Positions 26,632 to 36,086 are shown, numbered from the stretch's first letter. The stretch is DNA of 64,000 nucleotides from CAIVVT01 sp963757265 (GCA_963757265.1 CAVWRA010000010.1:365805-429804), one strand, 5' to 3'. Notes: a model not told the origin generated them from the sequence alone. A program made the numbers and translations.

Positions 26632-28857
26632 CTATTTCAAGGCATCGTCGAAGAAGCGGACGTACTGGGCATTGAGGTGCTGGCGCGCCTTGCCGCCGAC
26701 GCCGTGCGATTTTTGCGGATAGAGCAGAAACTCGTAGTCCTTGCCGGCGTTCTGCAGCGCGTTCTGCAGCTGCAACGAATTCCCGAATAACACGTTGTCG
26801 TCTTCGATGTTGTGGATCAGCAGCAGGCGGCCCTTGAGCTGCGCGGCGAAGTTGACGGGCGCGCTGTCGTGATAGCCGTCGGGGTTGTCCTCGGGCAACC
26901 CCATATAGCGCTCGGTATAGATGGTGTCGTAGTTGAGCCAGTTGGTGACTGGCGCTCCGGCGGCGCCGGCCTTGAAGATCTCAGGCGCGTGGAGCAGGCA
27001 CTGCAGGGTCATGTAGCCGCCGTAGCTCCAGCCCATCACGCCGATGCGCTGCGGATCGGCGAAGCCGAGCGAGAGCAGGTAGCGCACGCCGGCCACCTGG
27101 TCCTGCACTTCCACCTGGCCGAGGTGATGGAGGACGGGGGTCTCGAAGGCGTGGCCGCGGCCGGCTGCGCCGCGGTTGTCCATCTGCCAGACGACGTAGC
27201 CGCGATGGGCGAAGACCTGGTCGAGGGAGACGCCTCCGGGCCAGCGGTTGGCGACCGAAAGCCCGACGCCCGGGCCGCCGTAGACCTGCACGATGACGGG
27301 GTATTTCCGTGCCGGATCGAAGTGTGCCGGCTTGATGAGCCGGCCGTAGAAAGTCAGGCCGCCGGGAGCCTGGAAGGTGTGGATCTCGGTGGGGAGGAGC
27401 TCGTATTTGTCGAGGACTCCGCGGTTGGCGGGCTTGAGCACGCGCAGCAGTTTGCCATCGCCGTCGTAGAGAGTAGTGGCAGGCGGGTTTTCGAGATTGG
27501 AGTAAGTGTCGATGAAGAGGTCGCAGGCGGGACTCATGGAGATGCCGTGCCAGCCGGGCGCGGGCGTCAGTGGCCGTTTGTCCGAGCCGTCGAAGCCCAC
27601 GCTGAAGAGATGGTGCTCAAGGGGGGGGCCTTCGGTGGACTCGTACCAGACGCGCTTGCGGGCCTCATCGACACAGGCCAAAGCCGTGACTTCCCAATCG
27701 CCGGAGGTGAGGCGGGTGGCTGTCCTGCCATCGGCGGATTGCATGTAGAGATGGCGGAAACCGTCGAGCTCACCGCCGATCAGGAAGGCACCGTCGGAGA
27801 GGATATGGAAGTCGTCCTTGATGTTGATCCAGGCGGGATCTTGGACGTTGACCATCGCACGCGAGGCGCCGGTAGAGGCGTCAGCATAGAGGACCTCGAG
27901 GTGATTCTGCACGCGGTTGAGGCGGTGGACGACGACGTTCTTGGAATCGGGCGTCCAGGTCACGCGCGGGTAAAGGAACAGGCGCGGCTCGCCCAGGTCC
28001 ATCCAATGGGTTGGTCCGCCGGCGACGCTTACCACGCCGATGCGCACGTCGGCGTTGGGCGTGCCGGCCTTGGGGTAGCGCTGGGGTTCGGAGACGGCAT
28101 CGATGGCCAGGTGATCGACGTGGCCGTAGATGTGCTCGCGGCTGACATCGAACTGCATATAGGCGATGCGGCTGGAGTCGGGCGACCACCACCAGGCGGT
28201 GCCGAGGTCGAGCTCCTCGGGATAGACCCAGTCGAGCATGGCGTTGAGGCGGGTGTCGGTGCCGTCGAAAGTCAGGCGCGTTTCCTTGCGCAATGAGGCG
28301 TCTATCAGGCCGCCGTCCTTGTGGGCGATGTCGAGGACGTAGAGTTCGGAGCCGCGGCGGAAGGCGACCTTGGTGCCGTCGGGAGAGAGCTTGGGATCCC
28401 GCTCGGCGACGGGCGTGGCGGTGAGCTGCTCGGTCTTATTTGTCACGGAGTCCCACAGGAACAGGTCGCCGCGCACGATCAGCAGCAGGCGCTTGCCGTC
28501 GGCGGACCATTGGATTCGTTCATCCTGAACGCGGCGGTTCTCCCAGGTGGAGGCGTTGGGACGCTCGACGGGAACGGCCTGTTTTTCGAGGGGTTCGATG
28601 GAGAAAAGCTCTTTGGAGGCGGTGGAGTCCTTGCTCCACTCGATGAGCTTCGAGGCTTCGATCCACACGAAGCTGCCGCCCTGGGGGCGCCACACGTGGC
28701 CGGGCGCGAACTGGCCGGCGAAGCCCCGCATGCCGCCTTCCTGAAGGCTCTCGAGAGTCACGGGCTTTTTCTGGGCAGACAGCAGAGCGGCGAGAAGAAC
28801 GAAAGCCGCCGACAGGCGCGCGAGAGGGGAGCGGAATGGAGGGACCATGGCTCTCAT
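26632..28857 (-). CDS. S9 family (DPP4-like) prolyl oligopeptidase
   Basis: 741 residues with a signal peptide (to ~29). N-terminal beta-propeller (DPP4 N region, ~40-480) and C-terminal alpha/beta-hydrolase with nucleophile motif GWSYGGYM, an acid in NIEDDNVLF and catalytic His in KSHGV. A double-Glu-like sequence is present before the propeller end (WVYPEELDLGTAWWWSPDS). Expected activity: release of X-Pro dipeptides from peptides in the periplasm. GGAGG eight bases upstream supports ATG 28857 over the in-frame ATG three codons later. Confidence 0.87.
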   Translation of the reverse strand: MRAMVPPFRSPLARLSAAFVLLAALLSAQKKPVTLESLQEGGMRGFAGQFAPGHVWRPQGGSFVWIEASKLIEWSKDSTASKELFSIEPLEKQAVPVERPNASTWENRRVQDERIQWSADGKRLLLIVRGDLFLWDSVTNKTEQLTATPVAERDPKLSPDGTKVAFRRGSELYVLDIAHKDGGLIDASLRKETRLTFDGTDTRLNAMLDWVYPEELDLGTAWWWSPDSSRIAYMQFDVSREHIYGHVDHLAIDAVSEPQRYPKAGTPNADVRIGVVSVAGGPTHWMDLGEPRLFLYPRVTWTPDSKNVVVHRLNRVQNHLEVLYADASTGASRAMVNVQDPAWINIKDDFHILSDGAFLIGGELDGFRHLYMQSADGRTATRLTSGDWEVTALACVDEARKRVWYESTEGPPLEHHLFSVGFDGSDKRPLTPAPGWHGISMSPACDLFIDTYSNLENPPATTLYDGDGKLLRVLKPANRGVLDKYELLPTEIHTFQAPGGLTFYGRLIKPAHFDPARKYPVIVQVYGGPGVGLSVANRWPGGVSLDQVFAHRGYVVWQMDNRGAAGRGHAFETPVLHHLGQVEVQDQVAGVRYLLSLGFADPQRIGVMGWSYGGYMTLQCLLHAPEIFKAGAAGAPVTNWLNYDTIYTERYMGLPEDNPDGYHDSAPVNFAAQLKGRLLLIHNIEDDNVLFGNSLQLQNALQNAGKDYEFLLYPQKSHGVGGKARQHLNAQYVRFFDDALK

Positions 28858-29005
28858 TAGAATATCCTCCAGCGGCGGGTTGATGTCCGCGGAGCGTGGG
28901 AGGAGCAGGCCGTGCGCGCCGAAACTGATGAAGGGCGACGCGGAGCGGCAGTAGAGCGGCTGCGCTGGTCTGTCAATCCAAGTTCAGCCCGATACAATTA
29001 AGGAC

Positions 29006-29491
29006 GTGGATGTTTCATCACAAACAGGCGCGGCGGAGCGGCGCGGGGCGCGGCTGCTGGGCCTGGACATCGGGAAGCGGCGCATCGGAATCGCGTTCTA
29101 CGACGCGGCGGAAGGCATGGTGCGGGGTCTCGACACGCTGCCGCGCAAGACGCGGGAGCAAGACCTGTCGCGTCTCAGCCGCATGGCGACGGAACGGCGG
29201 GCGACGGCGTTCGTCTCCGGCCTGCCGTTGAACATGGATGGCACGGAGGGGGCGCAGGCCCAACAGGTGCGCGAGTTCTGCGGACGGCTGGAGCGGGCCA
29301 GCGGCCTGGCGGTGCATTACCAGGACGAGCGGCTGACATCGGTGGAAGCCGAAGGGCGCATGAAGGACGCCGGATGGAGCCTGAAGAAGCTGCTGGCGGA
29401 AAAGCGCAAGGGCGCGGTGGACCGGATGGCGGCGGTGCTGGTGCTGGAAGACTATGTAGCGGCGCAGGCGGGACGCGGGGAGGCGGAGTGA
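29006..29491 (+). CDS. ruvX: Holliday-junction resolvase-like RNase RuvX/YqgF
   Basis: 161 residues, RNase H fold with LGLDIGKRRIGIAFYD (first acidic residue), GLPLNMDGTEG and QDERLTSVEAE (second acidic cluster), ending ...GAVDRMAAVLVLEDY with the conserved Asp. Length normal. YqgF takes part in 16S rRNA 5'-end processing; a resolvase role is older annotation. The start is GTG, with AAGGA very close, so the first codons are uncertain. Its stop overlaps the mltG GTG start (GTGA), a frequent bacterial arrangement. Confidence 0.88.
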   Translation: MDVSSQTGAAERRGARLLGLDIGKRRIGIAFYDAAEGMVRGLDTLPRKTREQDLSRLSRMATERRATAFVSGLPLNMDGTEGAQAQQVREFCGRLERASGLAVHYQDERLTSVEAEGRMKDAGWSLKKLLAEKRKGAVDRMAAVLVLEDYVAAQAGRGEAE

Positions 29492-30486
29492 GGCGACTGG
29501 CGCTGGCGATTGTGCTGGCGGGCGCGGCCGGGACGCTGGGCCTGCTGCACTGGCTGGTGCGCGACGACCGCTACGCCGATTTTGTCGAGCCGGTGTTCGT
29601 GGACATTCCGCACGGGACATCCTCCTGGAGCATCGGGGAGAAGCTGAGCGCGGCGGGCGTGGTGCGCAATCCGTGGCTGTTCCAACTGGCACGTCTGACC
29701 AAGCCCGGGAAACCGGCACAGGCGGGCGAGTACCGATTCGCCGAGGCGGCCGCGCCGGCGGAAGTGGTGGCGCGGCTGGCGGCGGGGGACGTGTTTCTGA
29801 TCGAAGTGCGGGTGCCGGAGGGGAGCAACGTCTTCGACATTGCGGCGGCGGTGGAGCGGGCGGGACTGGGAACGGCCCAGGCGTTTCTGGCCCAGGCGCG
29901 CTCGCCGGACCTGATCCACGACCTGGCGCCGGATGCGCCGAGCCTGGAGGGTTATCTGTTCCCGGCCACCTACCGCTTTCGCCGCAACGTGCCGCTGAGC
30001 GACGTGTGCCGGGCCATGACGGCGCAATTCCGGCGGGTGTGGCGCGAGTTGGATGCGCCCAGCGGGGATCCGAATGCGAGCGTGACCCTGGCGTCGATGG
30101 TGGAGAAGGAAGCGGCCCTGGCAGAGGAGCGCCCGCGCATTGCCGGCGTGTACGCGGCGCGGCTGCGGATCGGCATGAAATTGGATTGTGACCCGACGGT
30201 GGTTTATGGGTCGCTCGTGGAGGGGCGCTGGAAGGGCGTCATCCACCGTTCGGAGCTGGAGAGCAAGAACCGCTACAACACGTATCAGCACGCGGGATTG
30301 CCGCCGGGGCCGATCGCGAACCCGGGGCGCGACGCGCTGCGGGCCGCGCTGCATCCATCCGTGACCGACGAACTGTATTTCGTCGCCACGCCCGGAGGCG
30401 GCGGCGCGCACACGTTCTCCAGGGACATCGACGCGCATGAGAAAGCCGTGGCAAGCTATCGTCGTGGGCAACACAAGCGGAAGTGA
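29488..30486 (+). CDS. mltG: Endolytic peptidoglycan transglycosylase MltG
   Basis: 332 residues: one membrane helix (about 4-24), then a LysM-like region and the YceG/MltG catalytic domain. Characteristic parts are PEGSNVFDIAAAVERAG, PSLEGYLFPATYRF, ASMVEKEAA (catalytic Glu region), DCDPTVVYGS and YNTYQHAGLPPGPIANPG. MltG cuts nascent glycan strands and sets their length. The GTG start overlaps the ruvX stop, and GGGAGG lies just upstream inside ruvX. The downstream hypothetical gene overlaps its 3' end. Confidence 0.9.
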   Translation: MRRLALAIVLAGAAGTLGLLHWLVRDDRYADFVEPVFVDIPHGTSSWSIGEKLSAAGVVRNPWLFQLARLTKPGKPAQAGEYRFAEAAAPAEVVARLAAGDVFLIEVRVPEGSNVFDIAAAVERAGLGTAQAFLAQARSPDLIHDLAPDAPSLEGYLFPATYRFRRNVPLSDVCRAMTAQFRRVWRELDAPSGDPNASVTLASMVEKEAALAEERPRIAGVYAARLRIGMKLDCDPTVVYGSLVEGRWKGVIHRSELESKNRYNTYQHAGLPPGPIANPGRDALRAALHPSVTDELYFVATPGGGGAHTFSRDIDAHEKAVASYRRGQHKRK

Positions 30487-31042
30487 CCGCCCGCCAGAGG
30501 GGGAGAAACGGACTCCTGCCGGCAAACCGGCCGGGCGAGCGGGACGGCAGCCGGGTAAGAAGCGACGGATCCTGGCGTGGCTGGCCGCGCGCGGATGGGA
30601 CCGCGTGAGCGAGGCGCGGGCAGTTGAACTCGGCGCCGCGTTTCCCGATTGTTCGGAAGAGAGGCGCCGCGCGGCGTTGCTGGAATCGGGCCTGGCGCTG
30701 GACCCGCTGGTGGAGGGCGTTCGCCAGGAGAGCTACGAGCGGCTGGAAAGCACGCTTAACGCGTTGCTGCGCGAATATCAATCCGCCAAGCAGGCCGGGA
30801 ACGAGCGGCGACGGCAGGCCATCCGGGCGGTAGTGATGCGGGCCAAGGAACACGCCGAACTGGCGGCGCACAATTCCAGGACAGGCGCGCAAAAGCGCGC
30901 CGAAAAGACCGAGATGGCGGCCTGGCTGCGGACATGGCTCGAGAATCCGCCCGTGTTTCCCGACTGGGCCACGCTGCGCAAGCGGCAGCTGGGCCGGGCG
31001 GCGTCCGGCGCAGAGGCGGAGGAGCCGCCGGGCGGCGATTGA
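30437..31042 (+). CDS. Hypothetical protein overlapping mltG
   Basis: 201 residues, overlapping the last 50 bases of mltG. N-terminal ~45 residues are Pro/Lys/Arg-rich and probably disordered. The rest is helical and charged, containing RILAWLAARGWDRVSEARAVELGAAFPDCSEERRRAALLESGLALDPLV. The mid part looks like a small helical bundle with no known family. An ATG at 30437 is the only good start in frame; the ribosome-binding site is weak, so the true start may be later. Operon position suggests co-expression with ruvX and mltG. Confidence 0.6.
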   Translation: MRKPWQAIVVGNTSGSDRPPEGEKRTPAGKPAGRAGRQPGKKRRILAWLAARGWDRVSEARAVELGAAFPDCSEERRRAALLESGLALDPLVEGVRQESYERLESTLNALLREYQSAKQAGNERRRQAIRAVVMRAKEHAELAAHNSRTGAQKRAEKTEMAAWLRTWLENPPVFPDWATLRKRQLGRAASGAEAEEPPGGD

Positions 31043-31134
31043 GGATCGCGCACGCGGGGCGGCGAATTGAATCGCGCCGGCAATGCGAATAGAATGACGG
31101 CGCGAGTGCTGTCAGCGGCGGTCGCGGGGAACCT

Positions 31135-32280
31135 ATGAAAAGCGAACTGACTGTTCTGCTTGTCCACGGCGAGGAGACATCCGCGGCGAGTCTGCGCGAG
31201 GAGCTGGAGAAATCGCAGGCTCCGGCCATCCGGGCGCAGTGGGCCGGTACCCTCGCGCGGGCGCTCGAAATGCTGGCCGGCACGGCGTTCGATGTGATTG
31301 TGGCGGAGCTGGAGCTGCCCGACAGCAGGGGTTTCGAGACGGTCACCCGATTGAAGCAGCAGCAGCCCGAGGCGGCATTGGTCGTGCTGACAGCTTCGGA
31401 GGACGATGAGCTGGCCCTGCGGACCCTGCGCGCCGGGGCGGAAGAGCATTTCACCCGGGGCGAAGTGAGCGCGCAGAATCTCAGCCGGCGTCTGCGCTTT
31501 GCGGTGGAGCGCCACAGGGCCAAGATTCCGCGGCAGGCGCGCGTGCTGGCCTTTATCGGCTCGAAGGGCGGGGTGGGCACAACCACGGTCGTGCTGAACA
31601 TGGCGGCGGCGATGCTGGCGCTGGGAAAATCCGTGATTGCCATCGAGATGCATTCCGATTGTGGTTCTTTCGCCACGCAGCTCATTGTGACGCCCACGCG
31701 CACAATCAGGCGATTGAGCGAATCCGCGAGCATCGCCGCGCAGGACGTGCAGGAGTGCGTCGTCAAGCTGCCATCCGGTCTGCAGGTGTTGTTCGGACCG
31801 CAGACATTGAATGAATTCAGCCCGGAGTTGGACGCAGAAAAAGCCGTTCCGATCCTGAAGGGAGCGGCCAGCCTGGCGGAGGTGGTGATTCTCGATTTGC
31901 CGATCAGGCTCAACGCCGCCAACGCCGCGCTGGTCCACGCGGCTAACTACACGGTGCTGGTGATGGAGCGTGAAAGAGCGGCATTCGAAGCGGCGCTGGT
32001 GCATCTGCCATTGCTGGAGTCGTGGAGCGCGGCTCAAAGAATGGTGGGCGCGCTGGTGGTCAATCGGATGTCCTTCGTGCAAGCCGTTTCGCTCGAGGAG
32101 ATTGTGCGGCGGCTGGACTGCGGGTTCTTAGGAACGATTCCACCGGCGGCGGAACTGCTGGCGGTGCGCGGAACGGGCGCGCCGTTGGTGCTGGGGCGGC
32201 CGGATGCGGCCTTCTCTCAATCGGTCATGGACCTGGCGGAGCGAGTGTCGACCGATCCGGTGAAGTACTTCGAGGCGTAA
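31135..32280 (+). CDS. Atypical receiver domain + CpaE/TadZ-like ATPase, paralogue 2
   Basis: 381 residues. Receiver (1-~120) again has Glu58 at the phospho-acceptor position (VAELELPDSRG), and here the conserved Lys is also replaced by Arg (HFTRGE). The ATPase part has KGGVGTTT and an acidic strand VIAIEMHSD, then VVILDLPIRLN. It resembles the protein at 7043-8296 in architecture and key substitution, but is shorter at the C-terminus. Likely a ParA/MinD-type localisation factor. No pilus or secretion genes are adjacent; the upstream neighbours are mltG and a hypothetical protein. Confidence 0.8.
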   Translation: MKSELTVLLVHGEETSAASLREELEKSQAPAIRAQWAGTLARALEMLAGTAFDVIVAELELPDSRGFETVTRLKQQQPEAALVVLTASEDDELALRTLRAGAEEHFTRGEVSAQNLSRRLRFAVERHRAKIPRQARVLAFIGSKGGVGTTTVVLNMAAAMLALGKSVIAIEMHSDCGSFATQLIVTPTRTIRRLSESASIAAQDVQECVVKLPSGLQVLFGPQTLNEFSPELDAEKAVPILKGAASLAEVVILDLPIRLNAANAALVHAANYTVLVMERERAAFEAALVHLPLLESWSAAQRMVGALVVNRMSFVQAVSLEEIVRRLDCGFLGTIPPAAELLAVRGTGAPLVLGRPDAAFSQSVMDLAERVSTDPVKYFEA

Positions 32281-32393
32281 GAACGCTGGAAAGGGAGATT
32301 TGAGACGCAGAGCGCGCATCCGCCGTTGGGGAGAAACAGCGGCGCCACACCGGACGCCAGTTATGATGATCATTTGGTGCGTGGAGACGGCGA

Positions 32394-33440
32394 TTGAGCA
32401 CGACCCGGCCTGATCAGGCGTCAACCTCAGCGCGCCACCTGCGCCGAGGGGCGTGGCGCGCTGGCGGATTGGTTGCCTGGGCCGCGTTGTTCGGGCCCAT
32501 GATCGTCGCGCCGGCGCCGGCTCGCGCCGAAGGGCCGGTGGATTTCGGCCTGGCCGAGTTGCATCGCGTGATCGAGGAACGGGGCCTCAATCCGCGCTCT
32601 TTCCAGGTCGCAGTCGAGTACTCGCTGGTGCTGCCGGCGGACGGTTTTCAGATCCAGGGACAGATCGTTCGCGGCGGATCGCGCCGGGGCGTGATGTACG
32701 GTCTGCTTGAGGCTGCCGATCAGCTGCGCGAACGCAAGGCGCTGGTGGCCCTGAAGGCGACGCCACGTTTTGAAATACGCTCGGCGCGCCTGCGAGGCAG
32801 CGACGAAGTGCTGGCCCGTCCGGAGCGCGAGTGGAGTGAATTGTTTACGGAATTGGCGCGGGCGCGCTTCAACCGGCTGCGGATCGAAGTGCCGGAACTC
32901 ACCGCGGAGCGCTCCGTGCGGCTGGCGCGCATCGCTCCACTGGCCGAAGAACATGCCATCGACCTGGCGCTGAAGCTCACGGAGATCGATGCGCCGATGG
33001 TGTTGAAGCTGCTGGGCGAATCGATCGTCTTCAAGGCCGTGCAGGTTCCGGGGGCGGCGGCCGCCACGGGGTTGACGACGCTGTCGGAGGCGGGCCGGTT
33101 TGTAACGCTCGACCTGGCGGCGGATGACCTGACGGCCGATTTGAAAAAAGAGGCCCAAGAGATGCGCGTGCCGCTGCTCACGCTCAGCACGAGCGCCTCT
33201 GGCCCGGCACCGCATGTATGGCTGGCCGCGCTGGCGGCGCCGGAGTCGTTGGAAGCGCTGGCAGCGGGCGGGTCAGCGGGCTTCGAGGCGGGGCCGCTGG
33301 GCGCGGATTGGACGGGATTGGTGCACCAGCTCGGCGGCTGGTCCAGCCTGGCATTCACCGAGGAACGCGGCCGCGCGGCGGCGGCGATGGGTAAGCCCGC
33401 CGCGAAGAAGAAGACGACGAAGAAGCGCCCCAGCCAGTGA
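32394..33440 (+). CDS. Secreted protein with a glycosidase N-terminal-like (GH67/GH20b-type) domain
   Basis: 348 residues from a TTG start with GGAGA six bases upstream. Signal peptide to about residue 45 (hydrophobic GGLVAWAALFGPMIVAPAPARA). Residues ~80-135 (QIVRGGSRRGVMYGLLEAADQL) match the small alpha/beta domain that precedes the barrel in alpha-glucuronidases and GH20 enzymes. The following ~190 residues could be a degenerate TIM barrel, much shorter than usual, without visible catalytic acids. It ends in a Lys-rich tail (AAKKKTTKKRP). Function unknown. Confidence 0.55.
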   Translation: MSTTRPDQASTSARHLRRGAWRAGGLVAWAALFGPMIVAPAPARAEGPVDFGLAELHRVIEERGLNPRSFQVAVEYSLVLPADGFQIQGQIVRGGSRRGVMYGLLEAADQLRERKALVALKATPRFEIRSARLRGSDEVLARPEREWSELFTELARARFNRLRIEVPELTAERSVRLARIAPLAEEHAIDLALKLTEIDAPMVLKLLGESIVFKAVQVPGAAAATGLTTLSEAGRFVTLDLAADDLTADLKKEAQEMRVPLLTLSTSASGPAPHVWLAALAAPESLEALAAGGSAGFEAGPLGADWTGLVHQLGGWSSLAFTEERGRAAAAMGKPAAKKKTTKKRPSQ

Positions 33441-33563
33441 GTGCAGCACCAGCATGGAGCCGGACCGGCCAGACGGCGGAGGCCGGCGGCAACGGGCAGC
33501 GGTTCAATTCCTCGCTCGCGCGCGGCTTCGGGCGCGATGCTGCGCACGGGGCGATCAGCCGGG

Positions 33564-33594
33564 TTTCCGGAAACCCCACTTAACGGCCACGATC
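33564..33594 (+). repeat. Dispersed quasi-palindromic site (copy 1)
   Basis: TTTCCGGAAACCCCACTTAA followed by CGGCCACGATC. Best match is the site at 54081-54108. It touches the stop codon of the hypothetical gene at 33593-34261; another copy flanks that gene on the other side. Confidence 0.45.
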
Positions 33595-34261
33595 AGCGAA
33601 AGTCCTCATTCTCGAGGCAGATTCCGGGAAAGTCCCTTAGCTGATGGAGCGTTAGGTGACGCTCGATTTTGCCATCCGGTACTGATACCAGATATCCTTC
33701 CGCGTGACCGAGGTCGGACCCGCAGTCTCCGGTTGGATACACCTCGGTCATCAGCATGAGATGCCTGGAGTCGTGAACCCAACTAATCGCGCTGACGTTA
33801 TTTCCACGGCTCTTGCAGTAGTGGCGCGCGTTGAAGGAATCAACGGCTGTCTGTATTACCCGAGAAGCCTCCGTTACTGTGTCGCCGTGCATCAGGAACA
33901 CCCGCACATGGAAGTTGCCGACCGCCCCGCCATCGCTGTAAGTGAGGGCGAACGCGTCCCGATCCGGCGACCAGAGTATCAGTGCATTAGACGAAAGGTC
34001 ACCAACGACAAATGTGAAGACCGGTCGAGTGCCACGATTGACCGAGAACCGCCCCTGGGCGGGGTCGAGTCGGACGCTAATTCCATCCCCTCCGGGTACG
34101 CTGGCTTGAATGGCACCCTCACCCAACCAGAACTGCGAGGAATCCTGATAGCAATAGGTGACGAGCCGCCGAGGACCCTGTTGGGCTACCGCCGTAGCCA
34201 CGAGCATCGCCGCGACTGCAAGAGGGGCTAACGGCTTGAGGACTTGCCAGCGATGTCGCAT
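33593..34261 (-). CDS. Secreted hypothetical protein flanked by recombination-type repeats
   Basis: 222 residues from ATG 34261, chosen because it immediately precedes a signal peptide (MRHRWQVLKPLAPLAVAAML, ending about residue 26); earlier in-frame starts exist to 34285. Mature part ~200 residues, beta-rich, with four cysteines and the ALILWSPDRDAFALTYSDGG strand typical of propeller-like proteins, followed by AISWVHDSRHLMLMTEV. Possibly a partial PD40-type fold. No known family. It sits alone between two copies of the dispersed TCCGG site (33564-33594 and 34344-34374), like a mobile cassette. Confidence 0.55.
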   Translation of the reverse strand: MRHRWQVLKPLAPLAVAAMLVATAVAQQGPRRLVTYCYQDSSQFWLGEGAIQASVPGGDGISVRLDPAQGRFSVNRGTRPVFTFVVGDLSSNALILWSPDRDAFALTYSDGGAVGNFHVRVFLMHGDTVTEASRVIQTAVDSFNARHYCKSRGNNVSAISWVHDSRHLMLMTEVYPTGDCGSDLGHAEGYLVSVPDGKIERHLTLHQLRDFPGICLENEDFR

Positions 34262-34343
34262 GACTTCAATGTTCAGCATCAGCACTGCAAAGGCAAGCGT
34301 CTAGGGTTGTACTCGGGGCCGCACTGCGCCAAGGGACGGCCAT

Positions 34344-34374
34344 CATTGACGTAAAACGGCGTATCGGAGACTGG
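34344..34374 (-). repeat. Dispersed quasi-palindromic site (copy 2)
   Basis: On the minus strand: GTCTCCGATACGCCGTTTTA, then CGTCAATG. It has the CGCCGTTT core and the right-arm order of the other copies, with more mismatches. It lies upstream of the 33593-34261 gene. Confidence 0.35.
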
Positions 34375-34493
34375 CCTACTGCCCGGCAAAGCGCTACCGG
34401 ACGGGCGGGCACGGACGCCCAGGGGTGCATGCCGCGGAGCGCTCGCTGCCACCTGGCATCCCGACCTGCCAGCGCATCACATAGAATGACTGC

Positions 34494-35288
34494 ATGTTGC
34501 GACGCGATCTTATTCTCTTCAGCCTGGCCGCCATGGCGTGCTTCGCCCAGGCCCCTTCGGCCATTCAGGACGGCGACCAGCACGGCGACGCGCCGTACAT
34601 GCTCGAGCCGGGCTGGACGGCGTTGTTCAATGGCCGTGACCTGACCGGCTGGCACGGCCAGGACCCGAATCAGAAGAATGAATGGTTCACCACCACGGCC
34701 GTGTTCTACGACCGCCTGCTGAATCCCAAGAGCCTCACGGCGCATGGGGGCCCGGGCGACCGCATGATCAATGGTCTGCGCGGCCGCACCACGGACCTAG
34801 TGACCGACCAGAAGTTCGGCGACATGGAACTGTATCTGGAATTCATGCTCGCCAAGAGCTCGAACTCCGGCATCTACGTGCACAGCCTGTATGAGTGCCA
34901 GATCTTCGACAGCTTCGGCTCGGAGCAGCCCATGACGTCATCCGACGGCGGCGCGATCTATCACCGTTGGATTAACGAGCAGGGCGTGGGCGGCTCGGCG
35001 CCGCGCGTGAACGCGTCGCTCGCGCCGGGGCGGTGGCAGAGTTACCAGATCTGGTTCCAGGCGCCGCGGTTCGATGCGAGCGGAAAAAAGACCGCGAACG
35101 CGAAATTCCTGCGCGTGTTGTACAACGGCATTGTGGTCCAGGAGAACGTCGAGATTGACGGTCCCACGCGGGCCCACATGGAGATCCCAGAGGCGGCGGA
35201 GAATTCGCTGATGATCCAGGGCGATCACGGCCCGGTGGCGGTGCGCAATATTTACTGGAGGCCGTTGCGGCCGCTGGTGGTACGCTGA
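34494..35288 (+). CDS. DUF1080 (3-keto-disaccharide hydrolase) domain protein, secreted
   Basis: 264 residues. Signal peptide to ~19. DUF1080 hallmarks: GWTALFNGRDLTGWHG, the strand-rich LYLEFMLAKSSNSGIYVHSLYECQIFDSFG, and IYWRPL at the end. The domain is a beta-jelly-roll; characterised members hydrolyse 3-keto-glycosides, often with Gfo/Idh/MocA oxidoreductases. None is adjacent here; one lies at 50429-51637 in the island. Length normal for a single-domain member. Confidence 0.83.
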   Translation: MLRRDLILFSLAAMACFAQAPSAIQDGDQHGDAPYMLEPGWTALFNGRDLTGWHGQDPNQKNEWFTTTAVFYDRLLNPKSLTAHGGPGDRMINGLRGRTTDLVTDQKFGDMELYLEFMLAKSSNSGIYVHSLYECQIFDSFGSEQPMTSSDGGAIYHRWINEQGVGGSAPRVNASLAPGRWQSYQIWFQAPRFDASGKKTANAKFLRVLYNGIVVQENVEIDGPTRAHMEIPEAAENSLMIQGDHGPVAVRNIYWRPLRPLVVR

Positions 35289-35309
35289 GGCGACCGCGTC
35301 CCAACAGGT

Positions 35310-36086
35310 CTAGCTCATGACCAGCGGGCGAATGGCCCGCGCCCGGCCCGACTCCTCATCCACGTCAATGACGACGGCGTGCAACTCGACCCAGCCCTTG
35401 GCGGCCTCGAAGCGCACGGGTAGGGCGGTCAGGAAGCGGTGGATGACGGTCTGGCGCTCGACGCCGATGACGCTCTCGTAAGGGCCGGTCATGCCGCAGT
35501 CGGTCAGGTAGGCGGTGCCGCCGGGCAGCAGGCGCGCGTCGGCGGTGGGGATGTGCGTGTGGGTGCCGATGACGGCCGAGACACGCCCGTCCAGGTACCA
35601 GCCCATGGCGACCTTCTCGCTGGTCGCTTCAGCATGGAAGTCCACGAATCGAACCTTCACCGCGGCGGGGATCCGCTGCAGCAGCTCGTCGGCCTTGCGG
35701 AACGGATCGTCGATCGCCGCCATTTGGACGCGGCCCTGGAGATTGATCACGGCGCAGGATACGCCGTTGCGCGCCTGGCCAATCCAGAGGCCCGAGCCGG
35801 GCAGCGATTCGGCATAGTTGGCCGGACGCAACAGGCGGGGCTCGCGGGGCAGAAAATCGTAGACCTCGCGCTTGTCCCAAACGTGGTTGCCGGTGGTCAG
35901 GACTTCCAGTCCCATCGCGAACAATTCCTGTGCCACGGCCGGGGTGACGCCGAAGCCGCCGGCCGCGTTTTCAGCATTGGCGATCGCCAATCCGATCTTT
36001 TCCGCGCTGATGATAGGCTGCAAATGCTGTTCGACAATCCGTCGTCCGGACGAGGCGAAGATATCGCCGATGAACAGGATATTCAT
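35310..36086 (-). CDS. ymdB: YmdB-family metallophosphoesterase (TIGR00282)
   Basis: 258 residues. Metal-binding motifs are complete: GDIFASSGR, NAENAAGGFG, TTGNHVWDKRE, DFHAEATSEK and GTHTHIPTAD. Family enzymes hydrolyse 2',3'-cyclic AMP and affect biofilm and sporulation decisions in Firmicutes; the role here is inferred only at the level of nucleotide phosphodiesterase. GAGGA precedes the ATG at good spacing. Cytosolic, no signal peptide. It converges with DUF1080. Confidence 0.88.
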   Translation of the reverse strand: MNILFIGDIFASSGRRIVEQHLQPIISAEKIGLAIANAENAAGGFGVTPAVAQELFAMGLEVLTTGNHVWDKREVYDFLPREPRLLRPANYAESLPGSGLWIGQARNGVSCAVINLQGRVQMAAIDDPFRKADELLQRIPAAVKVRFVDFHAEATSEKVAMGWYLDGRVSAVIGTHTHIPTADARLLPGGTAYLTDCGMTGPYESVIGVERQTVIHRFLTALPVRFEAAKGWVELHAVVIDVDEESGRARAIRPLVMS

